Shown here in pieces: positions 45,321-55,232 of a stretch of DNA of 64,000 bases. Every line of letters starts with the position of its first letter. Positions within the stretch are counted from its first letter, which is position 1. A program made the position numbers and the translations under genes. Origin of the DNA: Synchiropus splendidus (lineage: Eukaryota > Chordata > Actinopteri > Syngnathiformes > Callionymidae); assembly GCF_027744825.2 (NCBI RefSeq), contig NC_071340.1, positions 2,549,501 to 2,613,500 of the forward strand, read 5' to 3'. The notes beneath the pieces are model-generated. The model made no database searches. It was not told where the DNA came from and worked only from the letters and a program-made list of their open reading frames with translations.

Positions 45321-47395
45321 TGAATATACGAGAAAAACTGTTTTTCCGATAATTGCAGGTGAAATTTTCATGATTCGAGTAACCCCTCTAAGCAGTGAGT
45401 GAATTGTGCAGAAAACACGTTTTCAGCCCGAGGGACTGTGGTTTTCAGAACAACATAAAAATGTTGATAACTTTATCTTAGGTATGAGTTTTTAGCAAGA
45501 AAGAAAGTGGTTTCGCACCGGCAAAATGAAATTGTTCATAACCCCCTGAAATACAGTTCAGAAATGTAAGTTTAGGGTTGTATATACTAGAAAGAGTCTT
45601 TTTCCTATAGTTGCTCGTGATATTTTCATGTTCTGAGGCTATTTTATTTTCAGCCCGAGTGACAGTGGTTTTCAGACCAACAAAAATAAAAATGTTACCT
45701 CGCTCAAAACACTTCGGACATGTTGAATTTGTTCGGCACCTACTAGAAAGATTGCTTCCGCTATAGTGCCAGGTGAAATTTTGATGTTCAGAGGCATCCC
45801 TGAACAGTGAGTGAACAGTGCAGAAAACGTGTTTTCAGTCCGAGAGAGGCTCGGATTCTGACCAGGAAAAAAATAGTTGATAACCCCATGAAATATATTT
45901 CAGAAATGTAGGTTTAGTGTTAATTATATTAGAAAGCGTGTTTTTCCTATAGTTGCAGGAGAAATTTTTATGTTCTCAGGTATCCCTGAGCAGTGAGTGA
46001 ACAGTCCGTAAAATGCGTTTTCGGCCAAATAAAAGGTGGTTTAAAGACCGACAAAAATAAAAATGTTGATAACTCTCGGAAATCACTTTAGACATGTTGA
46101 ATTAGTTCATCACCCAGTAGAAATTCCATTTATGTTATAGAGGCAGTTGCAATTTTCATCTTCTGTGGAATCGCTTAGCAGTGAGTGAACAGTGCGTAAA
46201 AAGTGTTTTCAGACAAAGAGAAAGTGGGTTTCGGACCGTCAAAAATAAAATTGTTTATGACCCTTTAAAAACAGTTCAGAAATGTATGTTTAGTGTTGAA
46301 TGTACTCGAAAGAGTGTTTTTCTAACAGTTGCAGGTGATATTTTCTTGTTCTGAGTGTATTCTGATAAGTGAGTGCACTGTGCAGAAAACTCTCCAGGCT
46401 CGGTTTCTGACCAGGAAAAAAAAAAGTTCAAAACTCCCTGAAATACAGTTCAGAAATGTAGCTTTAGTGTTAATTTTACGAGAAAGAGTGTTTTTTCTAT
46501 AGTTGCAGGAGACATTTTCATGTTCTCAGGCATCCCTGAGCAGTGAGTGAACAGTGCATAAAACACGTTGTCAGCCAAAGGAATGGTGGTTTAAAGACCG
46601 ATAAAAATAAAAATGTTGATAACTCTGTTAAATCACTTTAGTCAGGTTGAATTAGTTCTGCACCCAATAGAAATGCCTTTTTTTATTGTGGCAAGTGAAA
46701 TTTTCATCTTCTGAGGAATCGTTGACCAGCGAGTGCACAGTATGTAAAACCCGTTTTCGGCCCGAGTTGTCAGAATCGACAAATAAAAAAATGTTATTAT
46801 CACTCTGAAATCACTTCTGTCATGTTGAATTAGTTCTGCAACTACTAGAAATACCACTTCTGGTGGAAATTCAGTTGAAATTTTCTTGTTCTGAGGCATC
46901 CCTGAGCAGTGAGTGAAGGTGTAGAAAACGCAAAAAAAAAAAAATTGTTGATTACACCCTGAAAATAGTTCAGTAACGTGGATTTAGTGCGGAATATATT
47001 CAAAAGAGTCTTTTTCCAACAGTTGCAGCTGATATTTTCATGCTCTGGGACTATTCTGATCACTGTGTGAACAGTGCAGTAAACGGGTTTTCACGCAAGC
47101 GAAGGTCGTTTTCGGAATCGACAAACATTAAAATGTTATCACTCTGAAACCACTTCAGACATGTTGAATTAGTTCGGCACCTACTAGAATAACAGCTTCT
47201 GATATAGTGCCAGGTGAAATTTTTATGTTCTGAGACAGCCCTGAGCAGTGAGTGAACAGTGCAGAAAACGCGTTTTCAGCACGAGGGACCTGTGTCTTTC
47301 AGAACAACATACATAAAATTGTTGATAACTCTCTGAAACCACTTCAGAGACGTTGAATTTGTTCTGCAGCTACGAAAAAGACCCCTTCTGCTAAG
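45320..47395 (+). repeat. 188-bp tandem repeat, right arm
   Basis: About 11 diverged units. CAGTGAGTGAACAGTGC recurs near 45,390, 45,795, 45,981, 46,169, 46,355, 46,532, 46,722, 46,896, 47,055 and 47,236, with each unit containing AAAATGTTGATAAC, a GTTGAATTAGTTC phrase and CATGTTCTGAGG. Orientation is opposite to 38,836-39,800. Units in this arm are more diverged and more numerous than in the left arm. Confidence 0.88.
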
Positions 47396-47399
47396 CTGG

Positions 47400-47850
47400 T
47401 GTGCGCTCATGACTCCTGTTTGGACCTGGCTAGAATCAACGAGTAGTCCAAGTATGTCAGAATCCGCAGACGCTGTCTTCTAAGTGGTTCGAGCAACGCC
47501 TCCACGCACTTGGCGAATTTACGAGGCACAAGACACTGGAGACCGTGTTGTGGAAGTAGGAGTCTGCAAGATCTATGGAGGTCATCCACTCTCACACTCT
47601 GACACACTCCAGGAGTCTGCTGGTAGTCCGGAACCGCTGTCTGGTCATAAATTGGTTGAGGAGACTGAGATCCAGAACAGGTCTCCACTCTCCTGTCTTC
47701 TTGGGTTCCAGGAAGTACCTGGAGTAATAGCCAGTGTAAGAGGATCGCATTGGTACTAGCTCGATTATTTCCTTTGACAGGAGAGCGTGGTCCTCCTCCA
47801 TCAGACATGTTGTTTCTTTGAGTTCACTCAGGTCCACGTGGTGTCGCAGA
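47400..47850 (-). mobile_element. DIRS-type reverse transcriptase fragment
   Basis: The minus-strand frames give SRYFLEPKKTGEWRPVLDLS and LLNQFMTRQRFR, then in another frame LVPRKFAKCVEALLEPLRRQ and RLRILTYLDYSLILARSKQE. These are the LDL and Y(L)DD regions of DIRS1-like reverse transcriptase, with the catalytic DD changed to DY here. At least one frameshift (near 47,600). It abuts the gypsy fragment at about 47,850. Confidence 0.7.
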
Positions 47851-47851
47851 A

Positions 47852-48995
47852 CCTGGAGGCTGTTTGAACGTTTGTATCGCTCTCTCTGCCATCCCATTAG
47901 AAGAAGGATGATACGGTGCTGATGTGACATGAGTGATCCCATTGCGTGCCAAAAGCTCTTTAGTGTGTTCGCTCACAAAACACTGGGCATTATCTGACAC
48001 TATCATTTCTGGGATACCATGAGTGCTGAAACTGGCCCTCAAGCAGTTCACAGTAGCCACTGCAGATGCTGATGAAACAGGGTAGACCTCCAACCACTTT
48101 GAATGTGCATCAATCACCACCACTGCTTCAACATCAGACCACATCCTGTTTCCGGAATCACCACACAGCACCCCCACAGTACACACCCATCTTGTACATT
48201 CAGCTCCTGTTGCTTCATAGTGTATGGCCTGAAAGCAACATCGAGGTTACAGGGCCACCCTCTGAGTATGTATTCACGGACTGGTGCGAGTACGGGGTCT
48301 TCACTGGTCCACGATGGTTACGAAGCTCTTCCGAGTTGACCACTGAACTCTGATCCTGCTCTACCATCAATACCTGGTCTTCTGAGTCTGGATCCCCAGT
48401 TTTCTCTGGAAGTGGAAGTCTACTGAGAGCATCTGCGTTTGCATTGTCCTGTCCACGTCGGTACACCACGGCATATTCATTTGCTCTTAACAGAATAGCG
48501 CATCTCATGATCCTCTGAGAACTCATGTGTGGCACAGCTTTTCCTTCATGAAACAGACTGATTAAGGGCTTATGGTCTGTGTACAAATCACAAATTTACA
48601 TCCACACAAATATTTGTGGAAGTACTGCACCCAAAAAATAACTGCTGATAACTCCCATCTTTATCCAACTGCGAATAGTTTTTTTGTGCTGCTGTGAGTG
48701 TGCGTGAGGCATATCCAATAGGCTTTTCTGCTCCCTTTTCCAGCCTATGTGCCAAGACTGCCCCCACCCCATAAGGTGAGGTATCACATGACAGTGCCAG
48801 TTCTTTTTGTTCATCATAATGAACCAACACTTAAATGCTTTGTTGTAACTTTTTTGCCTGCTTAAAAGCCTCTTCTTGCTCAACCTCCCACCTCCGTTTC
48901 TCATCTTTCCTCAGTAACTTGTGTAATGGAGAGAGCACAGTAGACAAGTTTGGCAAGAATTTGTTATAAAAGCTTAGCAGACCTAGAAAAGTTTT
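47852..48995 (-). mobile_element. Ty3/gypsy LTR retrotransposon fragment
   Basis: On the minus strand, in order: the connection after the reverse transcriptase (FYNKFLPNLSTVLSPLHKLL, 48,900-48,990), RNase H ([43 protein letters not shown]), then the integrase core with catalytic D (VVVIDAHSKWLEV), D (IVSDNAQCF) and E (SNGMAERAIQTF). A stop interrupts near 48,833, a frameshift lies near 48,590, and the integrase zinc finger is missing around 48,190-48,230. The 5' pol and gag genes, the LTRs and the C-terminus are absent. Dead fragment. Confidence 0.85.
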
Positions 48996-49030
48996 AACCC
49001 TCATATTATGCTTAGGGTCAATTTGACCGA
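48993..49030 (+). mobile_element. piggyBac-like terminal inverted repeat (single end)
   Basis: TTAACCCTCATATTATGCTTAGGGTCAATTTGACC in outline: a TTAA target followed by CCCTCAT and GGGTCAATTTGACC, a pattern common at the ends of non-autonomous piggyBac-type elements in fish. The other end is not visible before 49,160, where Polinton copy 2 begins. Confidence 0.45.
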
Positions 49031-49168
49031 TATCCGTTTTTGTGTTGAAAAAAGTAGTGGTTATCCTGACTTTTTCTTCATGAAATCTTGTGACTTTTCC
49101 TCATCAAGGGTCATGAGAGAGAAGAAGGATACACCAAAATGTCAAAATTGTTTGATTTATGGCCCTGG

Positions 49169-49440
49169 AGATAATAAAACACCTCCCCTTCCGGAGGTAA
49201 TAAAACCACCCCCTCCCCCTTTTTATATAAAAAAGAAATTCAAATAATAACCCCTCCCCTTTTTTATATAAAAAGAAATTAAAATAATAACCCCTCCCCT
49301 TTTTATATAAAAATAAATTAAAATAATACCCCTCCCCCTTTTTTATATCAACAGGGAATTAAAATTATAACCCTCCCCCTTGTTTTATGACAGGAAGGGT
49401 AATAATTAACCCTTTCATTCCTTGTTTTATAACAGGAAGG
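49169..49440 (+). repeat. Left terminal repeat of Polinton copy 2, built of ~40-bp units
   Basis: It starts AGATAATAAAACACC (Polinton ends characteristically begin with AG). It contains CTCCCCTTCCGG and then six units of about 40 bp, with TATATA or its variants at 49,224, 49,265, 49,304 and 49,344 and two decayed units to 49,440. It is the inverse partner of 24,480-24,600. The six bases outside (CCCTGG) resemble those outside the other end (CCCGGG). Confidence 0.8.
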
Positions 49441-49490
49441 AAAATAACAAAGGGAGGGTTCTGACCGCTGAATAAACATCGACCTGTGTG

Positions 49491-49499
49491 TATATATAT
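49491..49499 (+). promoter_or_regulatory. TATA box before ORF1
   Basis: TATATATAT lies 64 bp upstream of the first ATG (49,555), directly after the terminal repeat. It is a plausible promoter for the first gene. Confidence 0.45.
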
Positions 49500-49554
49500 G
49501 TAACCTTCAGACCGTCGCAAGGAGCAAGGAACCGGCAAACACAACCAACTCGCA

Positions 49555-50253
49555 ATGTCTATCCCTACAACGGCGCGTGGATCACCAGTGATCAGCGAGA
49601 CAGCTGTGACTGTTATTGAGGACCCGTGGATGGGTGCTGGGGCTCCCCGTAAATCTGTAATGTACCTACGGCGTACGCAGGCGCCGCCCGGGGAATCTTT
49701 GCAGGATGAGTGGTCTCTAGAGCCTTACGGACGTTGAGGGAGATGGGGGTACGCGTTTAAGTATGAAACAGCTGAATTGTACATTTATCAACTGGATGAC
49801 AACGAAACCTTGAGTGCCTATACGGAGATGGCCGTGTTATCGTCTAACGACTGGGGTGTGCTGAGAGAGGTGAAGCCGGAAAATTTTCCAAGGGCTGAAG
49901 AAGAAGAAGAACAACAACAACGTCAGAAGGCTGGAGCTGTGTCTAACAAACCTGATCGAACGGAGAGGATGCCGTCCTTCGTGGCTATATGGCTGGCTAA
50001 AATCTCAGGATCAGGACGATGGTCCTTCAGAGCCCTCCATAAAGTATCAACAGGAGTCACGGGTGAAGAAGAAGAAGATTTCGTCCTGGAGTATTTTAAT
50101 TCTGATTGCGGTGTATTTCGTACTCTGTTAACCATACCTTTGGATGCTTGGAGTGAAAAAATCCGCGAGATTTCTCCAAAAATCGACGGCCTCTTCTACC
50201 ATAGCCGCTTATGGGTTGATACCCTTGTGTTGAAAAAAGCACTGACCTTTTAG
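49555..50253 (+). pseudogene. ORF1, about 232 codons with one in-frame stop
   Basis: The first part (60 codons from ATG 49,555) and the second part (to 50,253) lie in the same frame, separated only by TGA at 49,735-49,737. A single CGA-to-TGA type change would explain it. The product is acidic in the middle (EEEEEQQQRQ near 49,900-49,920) and ends in a conserved domain (GRWSFRALHKVSTGV to LVLKKALTF) that is also kept in copy 1. No motif of known function is seen. As the first gene beside the terminal repeat it could be early or regulatory, but that is a guess. Confidence 0.6.
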
Positions 50254-50360
50254 TCCCGCCCTTTGGACCGCCTACTGGCTGGCGGTTGTTATAAAGAGGG
50301 TGTTTTCCAGAGCGACACCCTGCAGACGTATCCGGCGGAACAAACGCATCCAGGAAAACA

Positions 50361-51182
50361 ATGAGGACCGAAGGTGTTCCGAGACGTATTGCCACTATCT
50401 TCCTCGGAGCTGCTACAGGCGGTGCTGGGTACGGAATGAACAACCCCTCGCCGACCCGTCTACTTCCTGTGGTAGAAGACGTTACAGGTGATGGTCATGA
50501 GTACGAGGGTTCTAACAACGGCATGGCGGACGGAGCCTGTCCTTCATTGACCATCAAAGACGACACAGACGACTCTGATGCAAGTGAAATGGAAGACGTG
50601 GATGATGAAGAGGAACCTGTAGGGAGAGCAACAACCTCCTGTCCCGAGAACGGAACTGTCTGCGTGCATCCGCCTGCTTCATCCTCAGCTTCTCAAGACC
50701 AAGAACCAGCAGCTAATGATGAAACGGATGGATGGATAAGCGGTTTCTTCCTGAAAGCTGTAAAGACAGTTGTATTTCATCTACTAGGTAAAATCATGCG
50801 CAGATATTGGAGGGAGATCTGCTACGGCTGCCAAGTAGACCATCCGAGCCAAGTACAACACAGCTGTCTTGAAGAGATGGAGGATGATTTCTACAGCCTT
50901 AACTTCTACCCGTTGATGAAGAGACTCTGTAACAACAACTTTCTGCCTGCTATACAACACTACTTGACCCTGAATGACGTACAACCGGAGAAAATGAGAA
51001 CCAAGGCTACGGCTGAGACAGTCTTGCTCGAAATGAGGTCTCCAAAATCAAGCGTCTGGAACGAATACATCAAACACGAGCCAGAGGATCTTCTAATTGA
51101 ACGTCTGGAATCAGCAAGTAGAATCTGGAATAGAACGCCGGTCCTGGGCAATGTCACAAACACGAGATACCCTCGTATGTGA
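50361..51182 (+). CDS. Polinton-associated Cys/His protein, 273 aa (copy 2)
   Basis: Same length and architecture as 27,669-28,490: acidic low-complexity N-terminal region, hydrophobic helix (FFLKAVKTVVFHLLGKI) and the Cys/His cluster CYGCQVDHPSQVQHSC. Differences between the copies are concentrated in the acidic region and rare in the C-terminal half (from about residue 120), which points to past constraint there. TATA-like TATAAAG at 50,290; poly(A) signal AATAAA near 51,257. Function unknown. Confidence 0.75.
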   Translation: MRTEGVPRRIATIFLGAATGGAGYGMNNPSPTRLLPVVEDVTGDGHEYEGSNNGMADGACPSLTIKDDTDDSDASEMEDVDDEEEPVGRATTSCPENGTVCVHPPASSSASQDQEPAANDETDGWISGFFLKAVKTVVFHLLGKIMRRYWREICYGCQVDHPSQVQHSCLEEMEDDFYSLNFYPLMKRLCNNNFLPAIQHYLTLNDVQPEKMRTKATAETVLLEMRSPKSSVWNEYIKHEPEDLLIERLESASRIWNRTPVLGNVTNTRYPRM

Positions 51183-51312
51183 TATTTATTATTATTTTTT
51201 TTTGCTTTTACTGTCTTTGTATAACTTTACGATCGAATCCTGACATAACCTGTTTAATAAAAAAACATTAAGAAGCATATTCGGATCTCGGCTCATTCAT
51301 TTCTCATTTAAC

Positions 51313-52392
51313 ATGTCGGTGAAACACATCATTAAAAGAGTTTATTACAATCCTCTTCACCCCGGGAGCTACGGAGGCGCGGATCGCCTTCGTCAAGGGG
51401 TGCAGGTTGAGACTGGAAAACCAGTCAGTTCTAAATCTATTAAAGATTTTTTATCAAAACAGGATGCTTACACCCTGCATAAACCGGCCAGAGTAAACTT
51501 TCCGAGAAACAGAGTATTTGTTCACAGGCCGCTTCAACAATTCCAGGCCGACCTATGCGACATGCAGGCGTTGGCTAGATATAACGACGATCAAAATTAC
51601 TTGTTGACCGTTATAGATGTATTTTCAAAGAAGGCCTATGTACGCGTTTTAAAAAGAAAGACTGCGATTGAGACAATGAAGGCGTTTGAATCAGTGCTGG
51701 ATGAGAGCGGGACGCCTGCAAAGCTACAGACGGATGATGGGAAAGCATTTTTTAGCAAGAGTTTCCGGGCTTTGATGGAAAGGAAGAGAATTATTCATTT
51801 TTCAACAGCGAGTGACTTTAAGGCCTCTGTGGTTGAGAGATTTAACCGCACTCTTAAAAATCGGATGTGGAGATATTTTACAGCTAAAAACACTCTACGT
51901 TACATCGAAGTTTTACAGGATCTAGTAAAGAGTTATAATCACAGCTATCACAGTAGTATAAAAATGACACCGATGGAAGTAACTAAAGAAAATACTCTGC
52001 AAGTGTTTGACAATCTTTACATTAGACCGTCGAAAGGTCGACAGAAGCCGAAATTTAAGGAGGGCGATCATGTTAGGATATCAAAACTACGAGGTATATT
52101 TGACAAAAAGTATGAGCAGAGTTTTACAGACGAGATATTTACGATAACTGAATGTATTCACCGCAACCCGTCTGTGTATAAATTGAAAGATTTCGACGGC
52201 GAACCCATCCAGGGGTCATTTTATGATCAAGAATTACAAAAAGTACAACTCGTTAAGGATAAAGTATTTCACGTAGAAAAGATTCTCAAGGAACGCTGCG
52301 TTAAAGGAGAGAGACAGGTCTTTGTCCAGTGGAAGAACTGGCCTGAAAAATTCAACAGTTGGGTAAAAGCTTCAGATATAAAAAATATATAA
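51313..52392 (+). CDS. Retroviral-type integrase with chromodomain, 359 aa
   Basis: It catalyses integration of the linear element DNA. By my count the catalytic triad is D80 (QADLCD), D141 (QTDDGKAF) and E175 (VVERFN). The core ends near residue 225, a small SH3-like/linker region follows (KFKEGDHVRISK, 247-258), and a chromodomain occupies about 318-357 (VFHVEKIL, VFVQWKNWPEKFNSWV), which may guide integration to chromatin marks. All hallmarks and the full frame are kept. The ATG at 51,313 fits the start seen in copy 1. The stop is 34 bases before the minor capsid ATG. Confidence 0.9.
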   Translation: MSVKHIIKRVYYNPLHPGSYGGADRLRQGVQVETGKPVSSKSIKDFLSKQDAYTLHKPARVNFPRNRVFVHRPLQQFQADLCDMQALARYNDDQNYLLTVIDVFSKKAYVRVLKRKTAIETMKAFESVLDESGTPAKLQTDDGKAFFSKSFRALMERKRIIHFSTASDFKASVVERFNRTLKNRMWRYFTAKNTLRYIEVLQDLVKSYNHSYHSSIKMTPMEVTKENTLQVFDNLYIRPSKGRQKPKFKEGDHVRISKLRGIFDKKYEQSFTDEIFTITECIHRNPSVYKLKDFDGEPIQGSFYDQELQKVQLVKDKVFHVEKILKERCVKGERQVFVQWKNWPEKFNSWVKASDIKNI

Positions 52393-52393
52393 G
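52386..52393 (+). promoter_or_regulatory. TATA-like box overlapping the integrase stop
   Basis: TATATAAG spans the integrase stop codon, about 40 bp before the minor capsid ATG; also present at 29,680-29,687 in copy 1. Confidence 0.4.
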
Positions 52394-52426
52394 ACGATCC
52401 TTCTTTACACCAGACGTCATATCATC

Positions 52427-53380
52427 ATGTACAACTCAAAGAACACTGGCTTCTATGTGACTTTACCATCAAACGCCAGTGCAAAAGTTTTTAAAGACAA
52501 CTCGATCGGTACTTTCCGCGTTGATTTAGCACAACATATTGATTTAAACGGGAAATGGGAGGTGGCTTTGACGGAGATTACATACCCTCACACATGGCAT
52601 AATATTCCGGAGGATGCGGCGTTATTTTACTGGAAACCGAACCCTAGAGGACCTGATTCCAACACAAACACGGCTCCCCCAAGAGGATCAGATTCAGATG
52701 CTAACACGTCGAGGCGGCATAAAGATGAATTTCATAGAGCCATGGCGAGACTTCGGGCTCCGGATCCTGACGCCAGCGCCTCACCTCAGAGGAAAAAAGA
52801 CGAATCACGAGGGGTTGATCGACATTTCAAAACTGCAGGAACAGATATTTCTAAACTGAAGTTCAAGGGTGGATATTACAGCTCTATTAATCAGATTACA
52901 ACCGAGTTGGAGCAAACCTTTAAAAAAACCAATAACAATATAAGCTTCCTGTTTGACGGTGCACGGCAAAAAATTGATCTTCAAGGAGACGGTCAGAACT
53001 TAGTGCTTTTTAACTCGCCTTTAGCTTACATGTTAGGTGTAGAGCCTGGTCATTGGATCAATTTTTGCGAGTTCAGAGCGCCCCATCCAGTTGATTTAAA
53101 AGCGGGGTTTTACCATCTTTACTGTTACAGCGACGTTGTAAGACCGCAGCTTGTAGGGGATGCATATGCACCGCTTTTAAGAACGGTGGAAATCAAGGGT
53201 AGTTACTCAGATATAATCACACAACATTTTAACCCTGCTACTATTTACCGGTTGCCAAGAACCATATTGAAAATATTCAGGTACAAATTAAATCAGATCT
53301 TAACAAACCACTCAATTTTACCTTTGGAAAAGTGGTGGTGACTCTACACTTTAGACCTGTTACTTGAGAGGATATTATAT
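52427..53380 (+). pseudogene. Minor capsid (penton-like) protein, frameshifted end (copy 2)
   Basis: The same single-jelly-roll vertex protein as at 29,720. The frame is open for 304 codons, but one base is lost near 53,238 (GCTACT for GCTTACT). The last 40 or so codons are therefore in a wrong frame, and the conserved C-terminal strand coded to about 53,367 is unread. The N-terminal 260 residues differ from copy 1 by scattered substitutions only. Confidence 0.8.
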
Positions 53381-53469
53381 AACCCTCGTATCGTCGTCTG
53401 GAAATCCATTCATCATCACAACGCCGGAGAGAGATAACCCCCTGTGTAGACCCGTCATAAACAAACCCA

Positions 53470-53907
53470 ATGGTACATGCAGGCTTAAGAGACGACCCGC
53501 ACAGATTTGTACAATATTATGAAAAACAGGTGGGTGGAGATCTACCCGGGTTCTACGGTGCCCCGGTTATGTACGGACGAGGCATCGGTTCCCTCTTCTC
53601 AAAAATGTTTCGGTTTGTATCACCTCTGTTGAAAAGAGGTATTGCCATAGCGAAACCCCATCTCAAATAAGCGGTGGGTAACATAGCCTTGGATATGTTC
53701 ACCCGTACCGTGAGAGGAATGAGCGATCAACAGAGACAGGAAGGGTCAGGCGGTATAGCCGTCTTATCACGAAGGACAAAGAGACGCCCTCCAGGTCGCC
53801 GTGTAACACAGAGCTCTAATAAACATACAAACAAAAAAAGAAAGAAGCCAGTTGACAGAAGCAAACGGGCCAAGAGGAAGTCCAGAGGGAGCTCCGATAT
53901 ATTTTAA
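53470..53907 (+). pseudogene. Basic virion core protein with internal stop (copy 2)
   Basis: A TCA-to-TAA change at 53,668-53,670 splits the gene after the hydrophobic part, while the highly basic tail stays open in the same frame. The same product as 30,766-31,203. Because the frame is otherwise clean, the stop looks recent. Confidence 0.75.
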
Positions 53908-53927
53908 AAAACCTTATATACAGTAAC

Positions 53928-55224
53928 ATGGCGCTCCTACACCAGAAATCTGCTGAATGCACATTAGCAGAACTGGATTTATTCACGGCGCCGGTGACGC
54001 AGCTTTCCATCGAGGACAAAATTTACACTGAAATTGCTCCAGTAGCCGCTATCCGCGAAGGAGGACAGATTGAGTTTTTTATACCGGGAGACAGCGAAAA
54101 GTATCTAGACCTAAACGACACCCTTCTACACGTGCGTGCAAGAATTACTAACGCCGATGGCACACCGCTGGCTAACGACGCAGCAGTCGGTCTCATCAAT
54201 TATCCTCTAAACACAATCTTTGATCAGTGCGATGTGGTTCTGGGGGATCGGATGATTTCGCAGTCCAGTTCCACTCACCCGTACAGAGCTATGATTGAAA
54301 CACTTCTCAACTTTTCCGGCGACACTCTTAAAACACAGTTTAGCGCCGGTCTTTTTTACCTGGGTCAGTTGACTCGATCGTCACTGTAAACGGACCCAAC
54401 GCAGGCCTTAATAAAGGGGCAGAGTTCACGAGCAGATCCAGAGAAGTACACCTTCTCGGTCCTCTCCACAACGACATATTTTTCTGCGAGAGACTGTTAT
54501 TAAACTCGGTCGATTTAAGAATTAAACTCACCATGGCGAACGATGCCTTCTGCCTGACCGGACCCCACGACTCCACCTTTCGTCTGAAAATCCTCGGCGC
54601 CTCTCTGTTTGTGAAGAAAGTCACTGTTTCGCCAGCTGTGAGAATACGTCATGCAGCGGGTTTGTTAAAAGGAAATGCTCTCTACCCCCTCTCACGAGTC
54701 AACGTAAAAACATACTCCATTCCTGAAAACTCAAGAATATGTACCCAGGAGAATTTATTTCTGGGTTCAATACCTAAATACGTGGTTTTAGGGATGGAGC
54801 ATCATGAGGCATTTACCGGTAGGAGAGATCTCTCCCCGTTCAATTTTCATCATTACAACACCGAATATCTCGCCCTCTGTCAGGACGGCCGACAGATCCC
54901 CGCTAAAGCTTTTCAACCTCAGTTTAATAACAGTATGGCGGTCAGAGAGTTTTATAACATGATTCTAGCTACAGGAAGACATTTGAAGGATCTACCGCTA
55001 AGCATTGACCGCGAAGGTTTTAAGGCGGTTATTCATTGTTTGCGTTTAATCTCAATCCAGCCGACGACAACGACGCTCTCTCCCCTGTCTCAAAAGGGAA
55101 TTTAAGACTGGAGATGAGATTCAGAGTACCCTTACCGAACACCGTAACACTGATTGTGTACGCTTGTTACGATTCCATTCTGGAGATTGATGCAAAAAGA
55201 CAAGTGCTGGTGGACTATTATTAA
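53928..55224 (+). pseudogene. Major capsid protein, two frameshifts (copy 2)
   Basis: The double-jelly-roll capsid protein. A 10-base deletion near 54,360 and a one-base loss near 55,018 break the frame into three pieces (53,928-54,389; 54,390-55,020 region; 55,036-55,224). Unlike copy 1 it keeps the C-terminal piece (FNLNPADDNDAL, then TLIVYACYDSILEID), giving a natural length of roughly 455 residues. A TATA-like TTATATA is only about 10 bp before the ATG. Confidence 0.85.
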
Positions 55225-55232
55225 AAAAAGTT

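Noticed and set aside
48066..48353. Plus-strand ORFs over the gypsy region
   Set aside because: They are antisense shadows of integrase and RNase H.
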